From Enterocloster lavalensis (GTDB taxonomy: Bacteria; Bacillota; Clostridia; Lachnospirales; Lachnospiraceae): a DNA stretch of 64,000 bases. The DNA lies in NCBI RefSeq assembly GCF_902364025.1, contig NZ_CABJCG010000010.1, positions 185,273 through 249,272 on the forward strand, written 5' to 3'. A model generated the notes under the pieces. It was not told the origin of the DNA. It did not search any database and saw only the letters and a program-made list of their open reading frames with translations. Within the stretch, counting starts at the first letter, position 1, and every line of letters starts with the position of its first letter. A program made the position numbers and the translations under genes. Below are positions 50,035-59,705 of the stretch, piece by piece.

Positions 50035-51279
50035 ATGTGGCCATTTAAGATGAGAGCGGATCCGACCTCGGCGAAAACGGAGACGGAGACGAATGAGGAC
50101 GCGCTGCTGCGGGCCAGCCTGTCCGATGATTATATGACAAGGGACCAGGCTATGAACGTCCCGGCGTTTGCGGCATGTGTCAATAAGATTGCGGAAACAG
50201 TGTCAACCATCCCTATCAGGCTGTACAAGCTTGTGGATGGGAAACTGGAAGAGGTCAAAGACGACACAAGATTAAGGATATTGAACGATGATACTGGTGA
50301 TACCTTGGATGGCGTGCAATTTAAGCGCGCATTGGCCAGAGATTACCTGACGGGAAAAGGCGGATATGCCTTTATCAACCGAACAGGGACTAGGATTCGG
50401 TCCCTGCATTACGTTAAGGAGTCGGAAGTTTCCTTCATTTTCGCCCCAGATCCAATATTCAAGGATTATGACATCATGATCCAGGGAACAAAGTACAAGC
50501 CTTTTGAGTTCCTGAAAGTGCTTAGAAATACAGAAGATGGGAGATCCGGTAGAAGCGTAGTTGACGAAAACAGTGAGGTACTGAGCGTTGCCTACCACTC
50601 TTTGATATACGAAAAAGGACTGGTAAAAACAGGGGGGAACAAGAAGGGATTCATAAAAGCGCCAAAGAAATTGGCGGAAAATGCTATAAAGGCCCTTAAG
50701 GACGCATGGAGGCGACTTTATCAGAATAACACAGAGAACGTGGTCATCCTGAATGAGGGGCTGGAGTTTCAGGAGGCAAGCAATACCTCCGTGGAAATGC
50801 AGCTGAACGAAAACAAGAAAACCAACAGCGACGAGATTTGCAAGCTGTTCAACATGCCACCGGGCATGATTAACGGCGGAGCCACGGAGCAGGATAAGGC
50901 GAATTTCGTCCAGTATTGCCTGAATCCTATCTTAAAAGAGTTTGAATGTGCCCTAAACAGGGATCTGCTTCTCGAATCCGAGAAGGGATCCTTTTATTTT
51001 GCAGCTGATACGTCGGAGCTGACCAAAGGAGACATCGAAAAGCGGTTCAGGGCCTACGAGACGGCTAGCAAAAACGGGTTCATGCAGATCGACGAGATTC
51101 GGCTGAAAGAAAATCTGCCGCCGTTGAGACTTGATTTTGTGCGTTTGGGGCTTCAGGATGTACTCTATGACCCAGGAACCAAGCAGTTTTACATGCCAAA
51201 CATGAACCAGACCGGCGGACTGGGCAAGGCGCCGGCGGAACAGAAAAAGAAAGAAGGTGAAATGACAGATGAGAATTGA
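50035..51279 (+). CDS. portal protein, HK97 family
   Basis: 414 residues from the ATG at 50035 (MWPFKM) with AAGGAG upstream. Family features: AMNVPAFAACVNKIAETVSTIPIRLYK near 40, ALARDYLTGKGGYAFI, NEGLEFQEASNTSVEMQLNENKKTNSDEICKLFNMPPGMI. The ring-shaped dodecamer gives the DNA gate of the head and docks terminase and connectors. The C-terminal end overlaps the protease gene by 11 bases. Confidence 0.95.
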   Translation: MWPFKMRADPTSAKTETETNEDALLRASLSDDYMTRDQAMNVPAFAACVNKIAETVSTIPIRLYKLVDGKLEEVKDDTRLRILNDDTGDTLDGVQFKRALARDYLTGKGGYAFINRTGTRIRSLHYVKESEVSFIFAPDPIFKDYDIMIQGTKYKPFEFLKVLRNTEDGRSGRSVVDENSEVLSVAYHSLIYEKGLVKTGGNKKGFIKAPKKLAENAIKALKDAWRRLYQNNTENVVILNEGLEFQEASNTSVEMQLNENKKTNSDEICKLFNMPPGMINGGATEQDKANFVQYCLNPILKEFECALNRDLLLESEKGSFYFAADTSELTKGDIEKRFRAYETASKNGFMQIDEIRLKENLPPLRLDFVRLGLQDVLYDPGTKQFYMPNMNQTGGLGKAPAEQKKKEGEMTDEN

Positions 51280-51871
51280 GATTAGAGCTGACAGTGTGCT
51301 GATTGAAGGCTATGTCAATGCGGTGGCCCGGGATTCCCGTCCTATGCGGGACCGGAAAACCGGAAAGCGATTTGTGGAGCAGATCGTGCCCGGAGTTTTT
51401 GAACGGGCGCTCAGGCATAATGAGGTGCAGTTGTACCTTAATCACGACAGTTCGCGAGTGCTGGGATCCACAAGCACAAATCTGGAACTGCATGAGGACA
51501 GCATTGGACTCCATGCTCGGGCAGAGGTGACTGATCCTGAAGTTATTGACAAGGCACGCAAGAAGAAGCTCCGTGGCTGGTCATTTGGGTTCCGGGAACG
51601 GGACGCCAGTACAGAGGCAATCACGGACGCTATGGAACGCAGGTATGTGGAGGACATGGACCTGGTCGAGGTATCCATCGTGGACGAGCGTAAGCTGCCC
51701 TGCTATGAAGGGACCAGTCTGGAAGTGCGGGCAGAGGGTGAGATGGTGCTGACGCCGGACCCGCTGGAGGTCCGCGCGGACTATGTGGAGGTTGAGACAC
51801 CAAAGAATCCCGTTGATATGAGTAAGTATCACAACAGAATCAAAGAATTAGAAAAGGAGACAGCAGAATGA
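51269..51871 (+). CDS. prohead protease, HK97 family
   Basis: 200 residues, serine protease of the herpesvirus-assemblin type. Catalytic His in QLYLNHDSSRVLGST (about 54) and Ser in KLRGWSFGFRERD (about 105) are visible. EDMDLVEVSIVDERKLPCYEGTS is typical of the C-terminal strand. It trims the delta domain from the capsid protein encoded next, with a 4-base overlap. Confidence 0.94.
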   Translation: MRIEIRADSVLIEGYVNAVARDSRPMRDRKTGKRFVEQIVPGVFERALRHNEVQLYLNHDSSRVLGSTSTNLELHEDSIGLHARAEVTDPEVIDKARKKKLRGWSFGFRERDASTEAITDAMERRYVEDMDLVEVSIVDERKLPCYEGTSLEVRAEGEMVLTPDPLEVRADYVEVETPKNPVDMSKYHNRIKELEKETAE

Positions 51872-53058
51872 GAAAGAAAGCGATTGTAAGACAGTACATG
51901 CAGTACCGCGCGGAGGACTTAAAGAGCTTGACCGAACAGAGGGCGGAGCTGGTGCAGCAGATGAAGGATCTGACTGGCACCGCAGAGACGGAGAAAAGAG
52001 CATTCTCCGAGGAAGAGGATCAGCAGTTTGAGGATCTGGACAAGAAGGTGAAGGCGCTGGATTCCACCATTGAGAAGCTGGAACGGGCCAGGGATCTGAA
52101 ATTGAACGTCACCAGCACAGAAAAACATGAGGAATTGAAGCAGGAGGAGCTGGAAGAGCGTGCGTTTGCGGCCTATATCCGCGGGGAGAGGCTTCAGGAG
52201 CGCGCAGACGTTAATCTTACAGCCGGAGACAATGGTGCGGTGATCCCAACCTCGATTGCGCAGAAGATCATCAAAAAAGTGGTGGATATCTGCCCGATCT
52301 ATCAGCTGGCAACCCGCTACAACGTGGGAGGAACCTTGTCTATCCCCTATTACGACGAGGACACACAGACCATTGAAATGGCCTATGCCACAGAGTTTCA
52401 GGATCTGGAATCCACCAGCGGAAAGTTTGGCAGCATTGAGCTGAAGGGGTTCCTGGCGGGAGCACTGTCCAAGGTGTCTAAGTCTCTGGTCAACAACAGC
52501 CAGTTTGACATCACATCCTTTGTGATCGCGGCAATGGCAGAGGCGATTAGTAAGTGGATTGAGAAAGAACTGCTGCATGGAACTGCCGAAAAGGTGGCAG
52601 GACTCAGCACGGTGAAACTGACCGTTACAGCCGCAGCGGCCGCGGCTATTACAGCGGATGAGCTCATCGATGTTCAGGAAGCGATCCCCGACGCCTACCA
52701 GGCCGGTGCTATCTGGATCATGAATAAGGCTATCAGGACAGCGATCAGGAAGCTGAAGGACAACGACGGGAACTACATCCTGAACAAGGACGCAACGGCA
52801 AGATGGGGCTATACGTTGTTCGGCAAAGACGTCTACACCTCTGACAATATGCCTGCAATGGAAGCCGGAAAGACTGTGATCTATTACGGCGATATGTCTG
52901 GACTGGCCGTGAAACTGTCCGAGGATGTGTCCATTGAGGTTCTGCGCGAGAAGTTCGCCACCCAGCACGCAATCGGTGTGGTTGGATGGATCGAGATTGA
53001 CTCCAAAGTGGAGAACGCCCAGAAGATTGCCAAGTTGGTCATGAAAGCGTCCGCATAA
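51868..53058 (+). CDS. major capsid protein, HK97 fold
   Basis: 396 residues. The first 110 or so form a charged coiled coil (LTEQRAELVQQMKDLTG; EEEDQQFEDLDKKVKALDS), the scaffold-like delta domain removed by the protease. The rest is the HK97 capsid fold (GAVIPTSIAQKIIKKVVDICPIYQL; TSGKFGSIELKGFLAGALSKVSKSL; WGYTLFGKDVYTSDNMPAMEAGKTV). A cleavage site near residue 112-118 (ERLQERADVNL) is likely. It builds the icosahedral head. Confidence 0.95.
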   Translation: MRKKAIVRQYMQYRAEDLKSLTEQRAELVQQMKDLTGTAETEKRAFSEEEDQQFEDLDKKVKALDSTIEKLERARDLKLNVTSTEKHEELKQEELEERAFAAYIRGERLQERADVNLTAGDNGAVIPTSIAQKIIKKVVDICPIYQLATRYNVGGTLSIPYYDEDTQTIEMAYATEFQDLESTSGKFGSIELKGFLAGALSKVSKSLVNNSQFDITSFVIAAMAEAISKWIEKELLHGTAEKVAGLSTVKLTVTAAAAAAITADELIDVQEAIPDAYQAGAIWIMNKAIRTAIRKLKDNDGNYILNKDATARWGYTLFGKDVYTSDNMPAMEAGKTVIYYGDMSGLAVKLSEDVSIEVLREKFATQHAIGVVGWIEIDSKVENAQKIAKLVMKASA

Positions 53059-53069
53059 GGAGGCAGCCG

Positions 53070-53243
53070 ATGAAAGTCAAGGCAATGAAATCATTTTCCG
53101 GCGTCATATCCATGTATGCAGGTGAGGTTAGGGACATCCAGACGCAGGCTATCCTGGATGACCTGACCGAGGCTGGGTACATAGGACCTGTGGCGCAGAA
53201 GAGGGGCACAAAAAATGAAGGTAAGCGAGATAACGCTGAGTGA
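53070..53243 (+). CDS. small phage protein between capsid and connector genes
   Basis: 57 residues; AAGGAGG lies 5 bases before the ATG. Begins MKVKAMKSFSGVISMYAGEV with a short beta-rich stretch and a helix DIQTQAILDDLTEAGYIGPV. This matches the small ORF often seen after HK97 capsid genes (Rho-N-like or decoration helper). It overlaps the connector gene by 29 bases. Role unknown. Confidence 0.72.
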   Translation: MKVKAMKSFSGVISMYAGEVRDIQTQAILDDLTEAGYIGPVAQKRGTKNEGKRDNAE

Positions 53244-53511
53244 TATCTGTCGGCAGATACGGGCAGATGAGGACTATATAACAGAGGATGACAGGCAGCA
53301 CCTTGCCGTTCTGCAGAAGGCGGCCGTGGAGTACGTGAAGGGTTATACCGGTCTGGATGACGTCGAGATTGATACCCATGAGGATATCACGATTGCTGTT
53401 CTTGTCCTGATCTCTGATATGTACGATAACCGGCAGATGACCGTGGACAAGGGCAATGTTAACCGGGTGGTGGATACCATCCTTGGGATGTATTGCATAA
53501 ACCTGCTGTAA
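53215..53511 (+). CDS. head-tail connector protein (gp6-like)
   Basis: 98 residues, nearly all helical (ITLSDICRQIRADEDYITEDDRQHLAVLQKAAVEYVKGYTGL; ISDMYDNRQMTVDKGNVNRVVDTILGMYCINLL), the pattern of HK97 gp6/SPP1 gp15 adaptor subunits that form the ring under the portal. It is directly upstream of the head-closure gene. Confidence 0.88.
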   Translation: MKVSEITLSDICRQIRADEDYITEDDRQHLAVLQKAAVEYVKGYTGLDDVEIDTHEDITIAVLVLISDMYDNRQMTVDKGNVNRVVDTILGMYCINLL

Positions 53512-53523
53512 GGTGGTGATGGG

Positions 53524-53853
53524 ATGAATGCGGGAGCGTACCGGGAACCGATAACGATTGAGAAAAGCGGATATACGGAGGATGAGATCGGAAACCAGGT
53601 GCCGGCCTGGGCGGAGTATTACCGGGGATATGCCTACATGAATAATCTGTCAGGCACGGAATACTGGGAGGCCGCCCAGACGCAGGCACAGAACACGGTC
53701 ATGTTTATTATGCGCTTTCATCCGCTGCTGTCGGCCATGAATACCAGGGAATACCGGTTGATGCACCGCGGCAAGGCGTACAACATTACCAGCATTGACA
53801 ATGTGCAGTATAAGAATGAGACAGTGAAGATCCGCGCCACGGCAAAGGAGTGA
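53524..53853 (+). CDS. phage head closure protein (SPP1 gp16-like)
   Basis: 109 residues. Beta-rich: YREPITIEKSGYTEDEIGNQVPAWAEYYRGYAYMNN, NTVMFIMRFHPLLSAMNTREYRLMHRGKAYNITSIDNVQYKN. This is the standard phage_head-tail adaptor pattern. It plugs the connector and joins the tail. AAGGTGGTGATGGG before the ATG. Confidence 0.92.
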   Translation: MNAGAYREPITIEKSGYTEDEIGNQVPAWAEYYRGYAYMNNLSGTEYWEAAQTQAQNTVMFIMRFHPLLSAMNTREYRLMHRGKAYNITSIDNVQYKNETVKIRATAKE

Positions 53854-53857
53854 CGGA

Positions 53858-54247
53858 ATGGCAGGAATAAAGATCGACGCCCTGAGCGCTGAGATTGCAA
53901 AGATGATGGAAGAATATGCCGCGGAGGCGGCCGGCGACGTCAAGGCAGAGGCGAAGGCAGTTGCCAAAGAGGCCGTTAAAGAGTTGAAAACCACATCCCC
54001 GGAGGGACCGGGCAGTAAAAAAGGGCATTACAAGGACGGCTGGGCCTCCAAAGTGGAATCCGAAAACGCCGTGTCTATCGGGATCCAGGTATACAACCGA
54101 AAGAAGCCTGGCCTTACCCATCTGCTTGAGAAGGGACACGCAAAGCGAAGCGGTGGCCGGGTGGAAGGTATCCAGCACATTGGACCGGTGGAACAGAGAG
54201 CTGTGGAGGAATATGAGAAGCGGTTGAAAGAGAGGTTGTCACGATGA
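53858..54247 (+). CDS. HK97 gp10-like neck/tail-completion protein
   Basis: 129 residues. An N-terminal helix rich in Ala/Lys/Glu (MMEEYAAEAAGDVKAEAKAVAKEAVKELK) is followed by the gp10 core (SKKGHYKDGWASKV; LTHLLEKGHAKRSGGRVEGIQHIGPVEQRAVEEYEKRL), whose GHAKRSGG loop is characteristic. It overlaps the next gene by 4 bases. Confidence 0.92.
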   Translation: MAGIKIDALSAEIAKMMEEYAAEAAGDVKAEAKAVAKEAVKELKTTSPEGPGSKKGHYKDGWASKVESENAVSIGIQVYNRKKPGLTHLLEKGHAKRSGGRVEGIQHIGPVEQRAVEEYEKRLKERLSR

Positions 54248-54579
54248 CAGAGCAGGAAATATTTCAGATGATCAAGTCTATCGGTTTGCCGGTGGCTTAT
54301 CATCATTTTGAGGAAGGACAGTCACCGGATCCGCCCTTCCTGGTCTATCTGTATCCGGGAACCAATCATTTTTCTGCTGATGGCACCGTCTACCAGGGCG
54401 TCAATCAGCTGGATATCGAGTTATACACAGACAAGAAAGACCTGGAAGCAGAAAAGAGAGTGGAGGCTGTGCTGAAAGAGCATGGCCTTTTTTATGAGAA
54501 AACAGAAACATACCTCGAATCTGAAAAGATGTATGAGGTGCTTTTTGAAACGGAGGTATTAATCAATGAACAAAGTTAA
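54244..54579 (+). CDS. tail terminator-like protein
   Basis: 111 residues: helix [40 protein letters not shown], then beta strands ([29 protein letters not shown]) and a final strand [11 protein letters not shown]. The order neck - this gene - major tail protein and the pattern match the tail terminator/tail-completion genes (gp17/gpU-like), which cap the tail tube. Confidence 0.82.
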   Translation: MTEQEIFQMIKSIGLPVAYHHFEEGQSPDPPFLVYLYPGTNHFSADGTVYQGVNQLDIELYTDKKDLEAEKRVEAVLKEHGLFYEKTETYLESEKMYEVLFETEVLINEQS

Positions 54580-55135
54580 GTACAACCTGAAAAACACACA
54601 TTACGCAGTGCAGACGGTAGGGGAGGATGGTGCCATCACATACACGGCGCCCCTTGCAATCCCTGGGTCCGTGAGTATTTCCCTTGACGCGCAGGGGGAT
54701 ATTTCGCCGTTCTATGCCGATGGGATCGTATATTACAAGTCTGCGGCAAACAATGGTTACGAGGGAGATCTGGAGGTGGCCCTGCTGCCCGAGAGCTTCC
54801 GCACGGATGTTTTAGGCGAGGAACTGGACACGAAAAAGGTGTTGATCGAGACGGCAGACGCCAGACAGGCGGCATTCGCGCTGCTGTTCGAATTTGACGG
54901 CGACGAAAAGGCAATCCGCCATGTGCTCTATAATTGTGTGGCGACTAGGCCGTCTGTGGAATCTTCCACTAAGGAAGAGTCCATTGAGCCGGTAACGGAG
55001 ACACTGACCATTTCCGCGACGCCCCTCGCGGATGGCCGGATCAAGGCAAAGACCGGAGACACGACAGACGAGGCCACCTATAACAGCTGGTATCAGACGG
55101 TCTACGAGACGCCAGCGGAAGCGCCTGGCGCGTAA
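54566..55135 (+). CDS. major tail tube protein (phi13 type)
   Basis: 189 residues. Typical text: [76 protein letters not shown] and a C-terminal [25 protein letters not shown]. It polymerises into the flexible tail tube. Overlaps the terminator gene by 14 bases. Confidence 0.95.
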   Translation: MNKVKYNLKNTHYAVQTVGEDGAITYTAPLAIPGSVSISLDAQGDISPFYADGIVYYKSAANNGYEGDLEVALLPESFRTDVLGEELDTKKVLIETADARQAAFALLFEFDGDEKAIRHVLYNCVATRPSVESSTKEESIEPVTETLTISATPLADGRIKAKTGDTTDEATYNSWYQTVYETPAEAPGA

Positions 55136-55147
55136 TGGAGGAACGGG

Positions 55148-55510
55148 ATGATTGAGAAGCAGATTAATATTGATGGAAAGCTGGTGCCGTTTAAGGCATC
55201 AGCAGCCATTCCCAGGCTTTACCGTTCCCGGTTTCACCGTGATATTTTCAGGGACCTGGTGAGACTCGAAAAAGCCGTTGGGGACAGCGGAGACATATCC
55301 ACAGTGGACCTCGAAATGTTTGAAAATGTGGCATACATAATGGCTGTACACGCCGATCCTGGCCAGCCGGATACGCCGGAGGAGTGGCTGGATCAGTTTA
55401 ATACCTTTTCTATTTATGCTGTATTACCGAAGCTTCTGGAGCTCTGGCACTGGAATATCGCAACGGATGTGGAGGCCAAAAAAAAACGAAACCGAGTAGC
55501 CGGGAAATGA
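55148..55510 (+). CDS. tail assembly chaperone, upstream frame (gpG-like)
   Basis: 120 residues: MIEKQINIDGKLVPFKASAAIPRLYRSRFHRDIFRDLV and a helical rest typical of the Firmicutes gpG class. Near the end, at 55478-55486, nine A bases give a slippery site; a -1 shift there enters the gpT-like frame. Together with the next frame it guides tape measure folding. Confidence 0.92.
   Translation: MIEKQINIDGKLVPFKASAAIPRLYRSRFHRDIFRDLVRLEKAVGDSGDISTVDLEMFENVAYIMAVHADPGQPDTPEEWLDQFNTFSIYAVLPKLLELWHWNIATDVEAKKKRNRVAGK
55478..55486 (+). other. slippery A9 tract for -1 programmed frameshift
   Basis: AAA AAA AAA in frame, 22-32 bases before the gpG stop. A -1 slip continues through ...EMTTPLFLLRAAQ to the TAG at 55669-55671, giving a gpG-gpT fusion of about 173 residues. 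Confidence 0.75.
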
Positions 55511-55671
55511 CAACGCCGCTCTTCCTTCTGCGGGCCGCGCAGATCGGGGTCCCGGTTGGAGATCTTGACCTGCTGACGATTGGGATGGTTATGGACATGT
55601 TTACAGAGTCACAAAATGACAGCTATAAATATCCCGATATGGCTACACAGAGGGATTTTGATCGATTTTAG
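55507..55671 (+). CDS. tail assembly chaperone, downstream frame (gpT-like)
   Basis: 54 residues if read from the ATG at 55507 that overlaps the gpG stop (ATGA); more probably made mainly as a -1 frameshift extension of gpG. The text TTPLFLLRAAQIGVPVGDLD and MVMDMFTESQND, ending in ATQRDFDRF, is the well-known T domain of Firmicutes siphophages. It recruits tail tube protein to the tape measure. Confidence 0.85.
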   Translation: MTTPLFLLRAAQIGVPVGDLDLLTIGMVMDMFTESQNDSYKYPDMATQRDFDRF

Positions 55672-55682
55672 GAGGTGGTATC

Positions 55683-58600
55683 GTGGCGGACCGGATAAAG
55701 GGAATCACAGTAGAGATCGGTGGGGATACCACTGGGCTAAACAAAGCATTAAGCGGCGTAAACAAAGAAATCAGCGGTACACAGTCTGCCCTAAAGGATG
55801 TAGAGCGTCTGCTGAAACTGGATCCATCCAACACGGAGCTTTTAAAACAGAAGCAGAAATTGCTGGCTGATGCTGTCGGGGAAACTAAAAATAAATTGGA
55901 TACTCTCAAAGAGGCAGAGAGACAGGCGGAAGACCAATTTAAACAGGGTAAAATTAGCGAGGAGCAATATAACGCCCTGAAACGTGAGATTATTGACACA
56001 GAACAGAAACTCAAGGCTATGGAGGATCAGGCAGACAAGGCGAACATTACCCTACAGCAGATCAGTTTGGCCGGGGAGAAGTTCCAGGAGGTCGGACAGA
56101 AAATTGAAGGGGTCGGAAAAAAACTGTTACCCATTACCGGAGCAGTAGCTGGTATTGGAGCGGCAGCCGTAAAAACCACAGCAGATTTTGACAGCTCCAT
56201 GTCCAACGTATCAGCCATCAGCGGGGCCACAGGTGAGGATTTTGACAAGCTCCGGGACAAGGCCAGGGAAATGGGGGCAGAAACCAAATTCAGCGCTTCT
56301 GAGGCCGCAGACGCCATGTCGTACATGGCAATGGCAGGATGGAAAACCGAGGATATGTTAGGTGGTATCGGAGGCATTATGAGCCTGGCCGCAGCTTCAG
56401 GAGCTGATTTGGCAACCACCTCAGATATAGTAACGGACGCACTGACGGGCATGGGCTATACCGCGGCGGATGCCGGGCGCCTGGCGGATGTCATGGCTGC
56501 AGCCTCTAGCAACGCCAACACTAACGTGGAGATGATGGGCGAGACATTCAAATATGTCGCGCCAGTCTGCGGCTCACTGGGCTATTCCATGGAGGACACC
56601 GCTCTTGCGGTTGGATTGATGGCCAACAGCGGAATTAAGGCCAGCCAGGCCGGCACACAGCTGCGCGGAGCCATCACCAACATGGTTAAGCCGACAGAAA
56701 AGATGGAAGGCGTTATGATGGAGCTTGGAATCGAAATTGCCAACGAGGATGGCTCTATGAAGTCTCTGGACGAGACACTAAAGATCCTGCGCTCGTCGTT
56801 TGCGGTGACCACGGAAGAGCAGAAGGCCCAGCGCCTTGCCACCTTGGAACAGCAGGCCGTTGCGGATGGTTATGGTGATTCGCTTGCTGGATTGACCGAA
56901 GAAGAGAAGTATTTTCAACTGGCAATGTATGCCGGCCAGGAGCAGATCAAGGGGATGTCTGAAGCCCAGTTTAAAAAGCAGGCTCAGGATAAGCTTGGGA
57001 TCAAGGTGACGAAAAAGACCAATAAGGCACAGGTGGCGCAGAATCTGGCGCTTGCCTTGGGGACTCAGGCGATCGAAGGTCTTACCCAGGAGCAGCAGTC
57101 GCAGTACGCCGCGACGCTTTTCGGGAAAGAGGCCATGTCTGGTATGCTGGCCATTATCAATGCCAGTGAGGAGGATTACAATAAGCTGTCCGAAGCGATA
57201 GCCAATTCTGATGGCGCGGCGGAGGAAATGGCCGGGACAATGCAGGACAACCTCAATGGTCAGCTGCAAATCCTGAAAAGCCAGTTGGAGGAGGCCGCGA
57301 TCAGTATTGGCGATACACTAATTCCGATGATAAGAAATCTTGTCAGTAAGATACAGGAGTGGATGGATTGGTTTAATCAGTTGGATGAATCCCAGAAACA
57401 GACGATTGTTACTGTTGGGTTAATTGTGGCGGCATTGGGTCCATTGCTCATTGTTATTGGTCAGATTGCGACTGGTATTGGAAGTATCATGAGCCTAGTT
57501 ACTACATTAGGACCGCTATTTGCCGCTGGCGGTCCCATTATGGTGGGGGTAGCCGCCATTGGCCTGATGGGGGCGGCTATATATGATACCAAGCAGAAAG
57601 CAGATGACTATTATCATTCTCTGGCTGATCTGAGCGAAGAGGAGCAGGAAAATAAACGAAAAGTAGATGAACTCAAATCTTCTTACGAAAAGCTAGCAGA
57701 AAAACGGAAAGATTCTCTTGGGGATATCGATTCGCAGGCCCAGCATGAAAGCAATTTATGGAAAGAATTGCAAAATATTACCGATGAGAATGGGAAGATT
57801 CAAGAAGGTCAAGAAGCACGGGCTGAGTTTATCGTAGGTGAGCTGCAAGACGCTCTGGGAATTGAAATCTCCATAGTAGATGATCAGATTCAGGGGTATA
57901 AAGATCTGGGAGCACAAATTGATACGGTGATTGAAAAGAAGCGTCAGGAGGCTACGCTGGCGGCATTTGAAGAAGAGTATCGCCAAGCGTTAAAGGATAA
58001 AGCAGGAGCTCAGGAGCAATATACGCAGGCATTGTCTGATTCAAAAGCTGCTGCAGATAAGTTTAATGCAGCAGCAGCGGATATGGAAGAGAAGCAAAAT
58101 GCTTTAAATGAGGCGCTTCGTAATTTCAGTGAGGACGGCACTGTTACAGAACGAGATTTGGAAGATTTAAGAATAGCTTATCAGGGAGCAGCGGATACGG
58201 TGGCTCCACTCAAAGATCATTTGGATCATGTTAATCAAACGCTTGCAGATTCTGAGCTGGCATGGACTGGAATTAATACAACGATTCAAAATTACGAGGG
58301 GGCAGCGTCTGCAATTATATCAGGAGATCAGGCAGCGATATCGTCAGCACTGACACTATTAACAAATGATTTCCAGACGGCTGAGACGTCTACTCGAGAA
58401 AGCCTTCAGACGCAGTGTGATACTTATAGAAGCAAGTTAAAAGAGGCAAGAGAGGCAGTTAAAGAAGGCTCTGCGGGCATTACGGATGAATATGTATCCG
58501 AGTTGGTAAGGCTTGAATTAAAAGCCCGTCAGGAGCTGGCAAAGATACCAGAGGCAGCTGGTGATTCTGTGGAAGATGTTGCTTCAACCGTTCGGGGAAA

Positions 58601-59705
58601 ATCAAGAGAGATGGAAGTTGTGGGTGGTGCGATAGCTGCGGGACTTGCGCTAGGAGTAGCCAGTGGGCAAGGTGAAGTAATAGCGGCAGCAGCAGCCATT
58701 GCAGCTGACGCGGTGGACACGGTGAAAGACGATCTTGAAATCCATTCGCCTTCCCAGGTGACACACGATATTGGGCTCAACTATGCGGCCGGTTTTGCCG
58801 GCGGCATAGCAGAAGGATCCACTCAGGTAACCGACGCTGTAGCGCAAGTAGCCACAGCCGCCACATCAGCGCTGGAAACGCAGCTTCAGCAGTCCAGCGG
58901 TTCCACACAAACATACCAAGCCACCATAGCCTCCGGGTGGAGCAACTGGGCGTCAGGATTGTCCACTACGGTCAGTACGGCCCTGGCCGGAATCAACAAT
59001 AATACGTCCACGCAGCTGTCAGGAATCAAGATGACATATAGCAGTGAGACGGCCGCGATTGCCCTGAATTGGTCCCAGAAGTGGAAAGAGATCGAAACCA
59101 AGCATAAGGAAACAATGGCCCAGATTCGAAACCTTACCGAAACTGTATTGTCTGCGGTAAAGGCAACAAACCGTACTGAGACGGAGGAAATCAAGAAGGA
59201 CACCGTCGCGGCTATGGAGGAGCTGGTGAACGGCACGCGAACTGAGTTGGAAAAGCTTGAACCGACTGTGAAAAGTGGTTACGAACCGGCGGTTAAGTAT
59301 ATCAAGGATCTGATCCCGCAGGCCAGAATCTGGGCCAACGACATGATGGACGGCTATATCGAAGGAATCCGCGAGAAGATCCGGGAACTGGAGGACGCCT
59401 GCGAGGACGTTGCTGATACGGTATCGGATTACATGCACTTCACCCGCCCTGAAAAGGGGCCGCTCCGGTATTATGAGGAGTGGATGCCGCACATGATGCA
59501 GGGCCTGGCGAAAGGGATCCGGGAGAACCGGAGCCTGATTACAGACCAGATGAAGAGCCTGACGGCAGACATGGCGGCCATTCAGGGAGCCGCAGGAACC
59601 GGAGACAAACCGGTCATTAACTTTTCGAACCGGAGCGTCCTGGTACTTGACGGGAGGCAGATTGCGGAATCTGTGGATGAGTATTTAGGGGGTGTGTACG
59701 GATGA
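55683..59705 (+). CDS. tail tape measure protein
   Basis: 1340 residues, GTG start after TTAGGAGG. The N-terminal coiled coil (about 1-130) is followed by the PhageMin_Tail core (about 160-480; TADFDSSMSNVSAISGATGEDFDKLRDKAREMGAETKFSASEAADAMSYMAMAGW in part). A hydrophobic region lies at about 575-640 (two to three helices), with long coiled coils to 1,340. Within the core a stretch of about 93 residues (about 375-467; QRLATLEQQAVADGYGDS to ALGTQAIEGLTQ) interrupts the usual LRSSF...QYAATLFGKEAMSGMLAIINAS order. It sets tail length and is injected ahead of the DNA. Confidence 0.95.
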   Translation: MADRIKGITVEIGGDTTGLNKALSGVNKEISGTQSALKDVERLLKLDPSNTELLKQKQKLLADAVGETKNKLDTLKEAERQAEDQFKQGKISEEQYNALKREIIDTEQKLKAMEDQADKANITLQQISLAGEKFQEVGQKIEGVGKKLLPITGAVAGIGAAAVKTTADFDSSMSNVSAISGATGEDFDKLRDKAREMGAETKFSASEAADAMSYMAMAGWKTEDMLGGIGGIMSLAAASGADLATTSDIVTDALTGMGYTAADAGRLADVMAAASSNANTNVEMMGETFKYVAPVCGSLGYSMEDTALAVGLMANSGIKASQAGTQLRGAITNMVKPTEKMEGVMMELGIEIANEDGSMKSLDETLKILRSSFAVTTEEQKAQRLATLEQQAVADGYGDSLAGLTEEEKYFQLAMYAGQEQIKGMSEAQFKKQAQDKLGIKVTKKTNKAQVAQNLALALGTQAIEGLTQEQQSQYAATLFGKEAMSGMLAIINASEEDYNKLSEAIANSDGAAEEMAGTMQDNLNGQLQILKSQLEEAAISIGDTLIPMIRNLVSKIQEWMDWFNQLDESQKQTIVTVGLIVAALGPLLIVIGQIATGIGSIMSLVTTLGPLFAAGGPIMVGVAAIGLMGAAIYDTKQKADDYYHSLADLSEEEQENKRKVDELKSSYEKLAEKRKDSLGDIDSQAQHESNLWKELQNITDENGKIQEGQEARAEFIVGELQDALGIEISIVDDQIQGYKDLGAQIDTVIEKKRQEATLAAFEEEYRQALKDKAGAQEQYTQALSDSKAAADKFNAAAADMEEKQNALNEALRNFSEDGTVTERDLEDLRIAYQGAADTVAPLKDHLDHVNQTLADSELAWTGINTTIQNYEGAASAIISGDQAAISSALTLLTNDFQTAETSTRESLQTQCDTYRSKLKEAREAVKEGSAGITDEYVSELVRLELKARQELAKIPEAAGDSVEDVASTVRGKSREMEVVGGAIAAGLALGVASGQGEVIAAAAAIAADAVDTVKDDLEIHSPSQVTHDIGLNYAAGFAGGIAEGSTQVTDAVAQVATAATSALETQLQQSSGSTQTYQATIASGWSNWASGLSTTVSTALAGINNNTSTQLSGIKMTYSSETAAIALNWSQKWKEIETKHKETMAQIRNLTETVLSAVKATNRTETEEIKKDTVAAMEELVNGTRTELEKLEPTVKSGYEPAVKYIKDLIPQARIWANDMMDGYIEGIREKIRELEDACEDVADTVSDYMHFTRPEKGPLRYYEEWMPHMMQGLAKGIRENRSLITDQMKSLTADMAAIQGAAGTGDKPVINFSNRSVLVLDGRQIAESVDEYLGGVYG

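Noticed and set aside
51919..52968. 349-codon - strand frame opposite the capsid gene
   Set aside because: Antisense shadow of the capsid coding frame.
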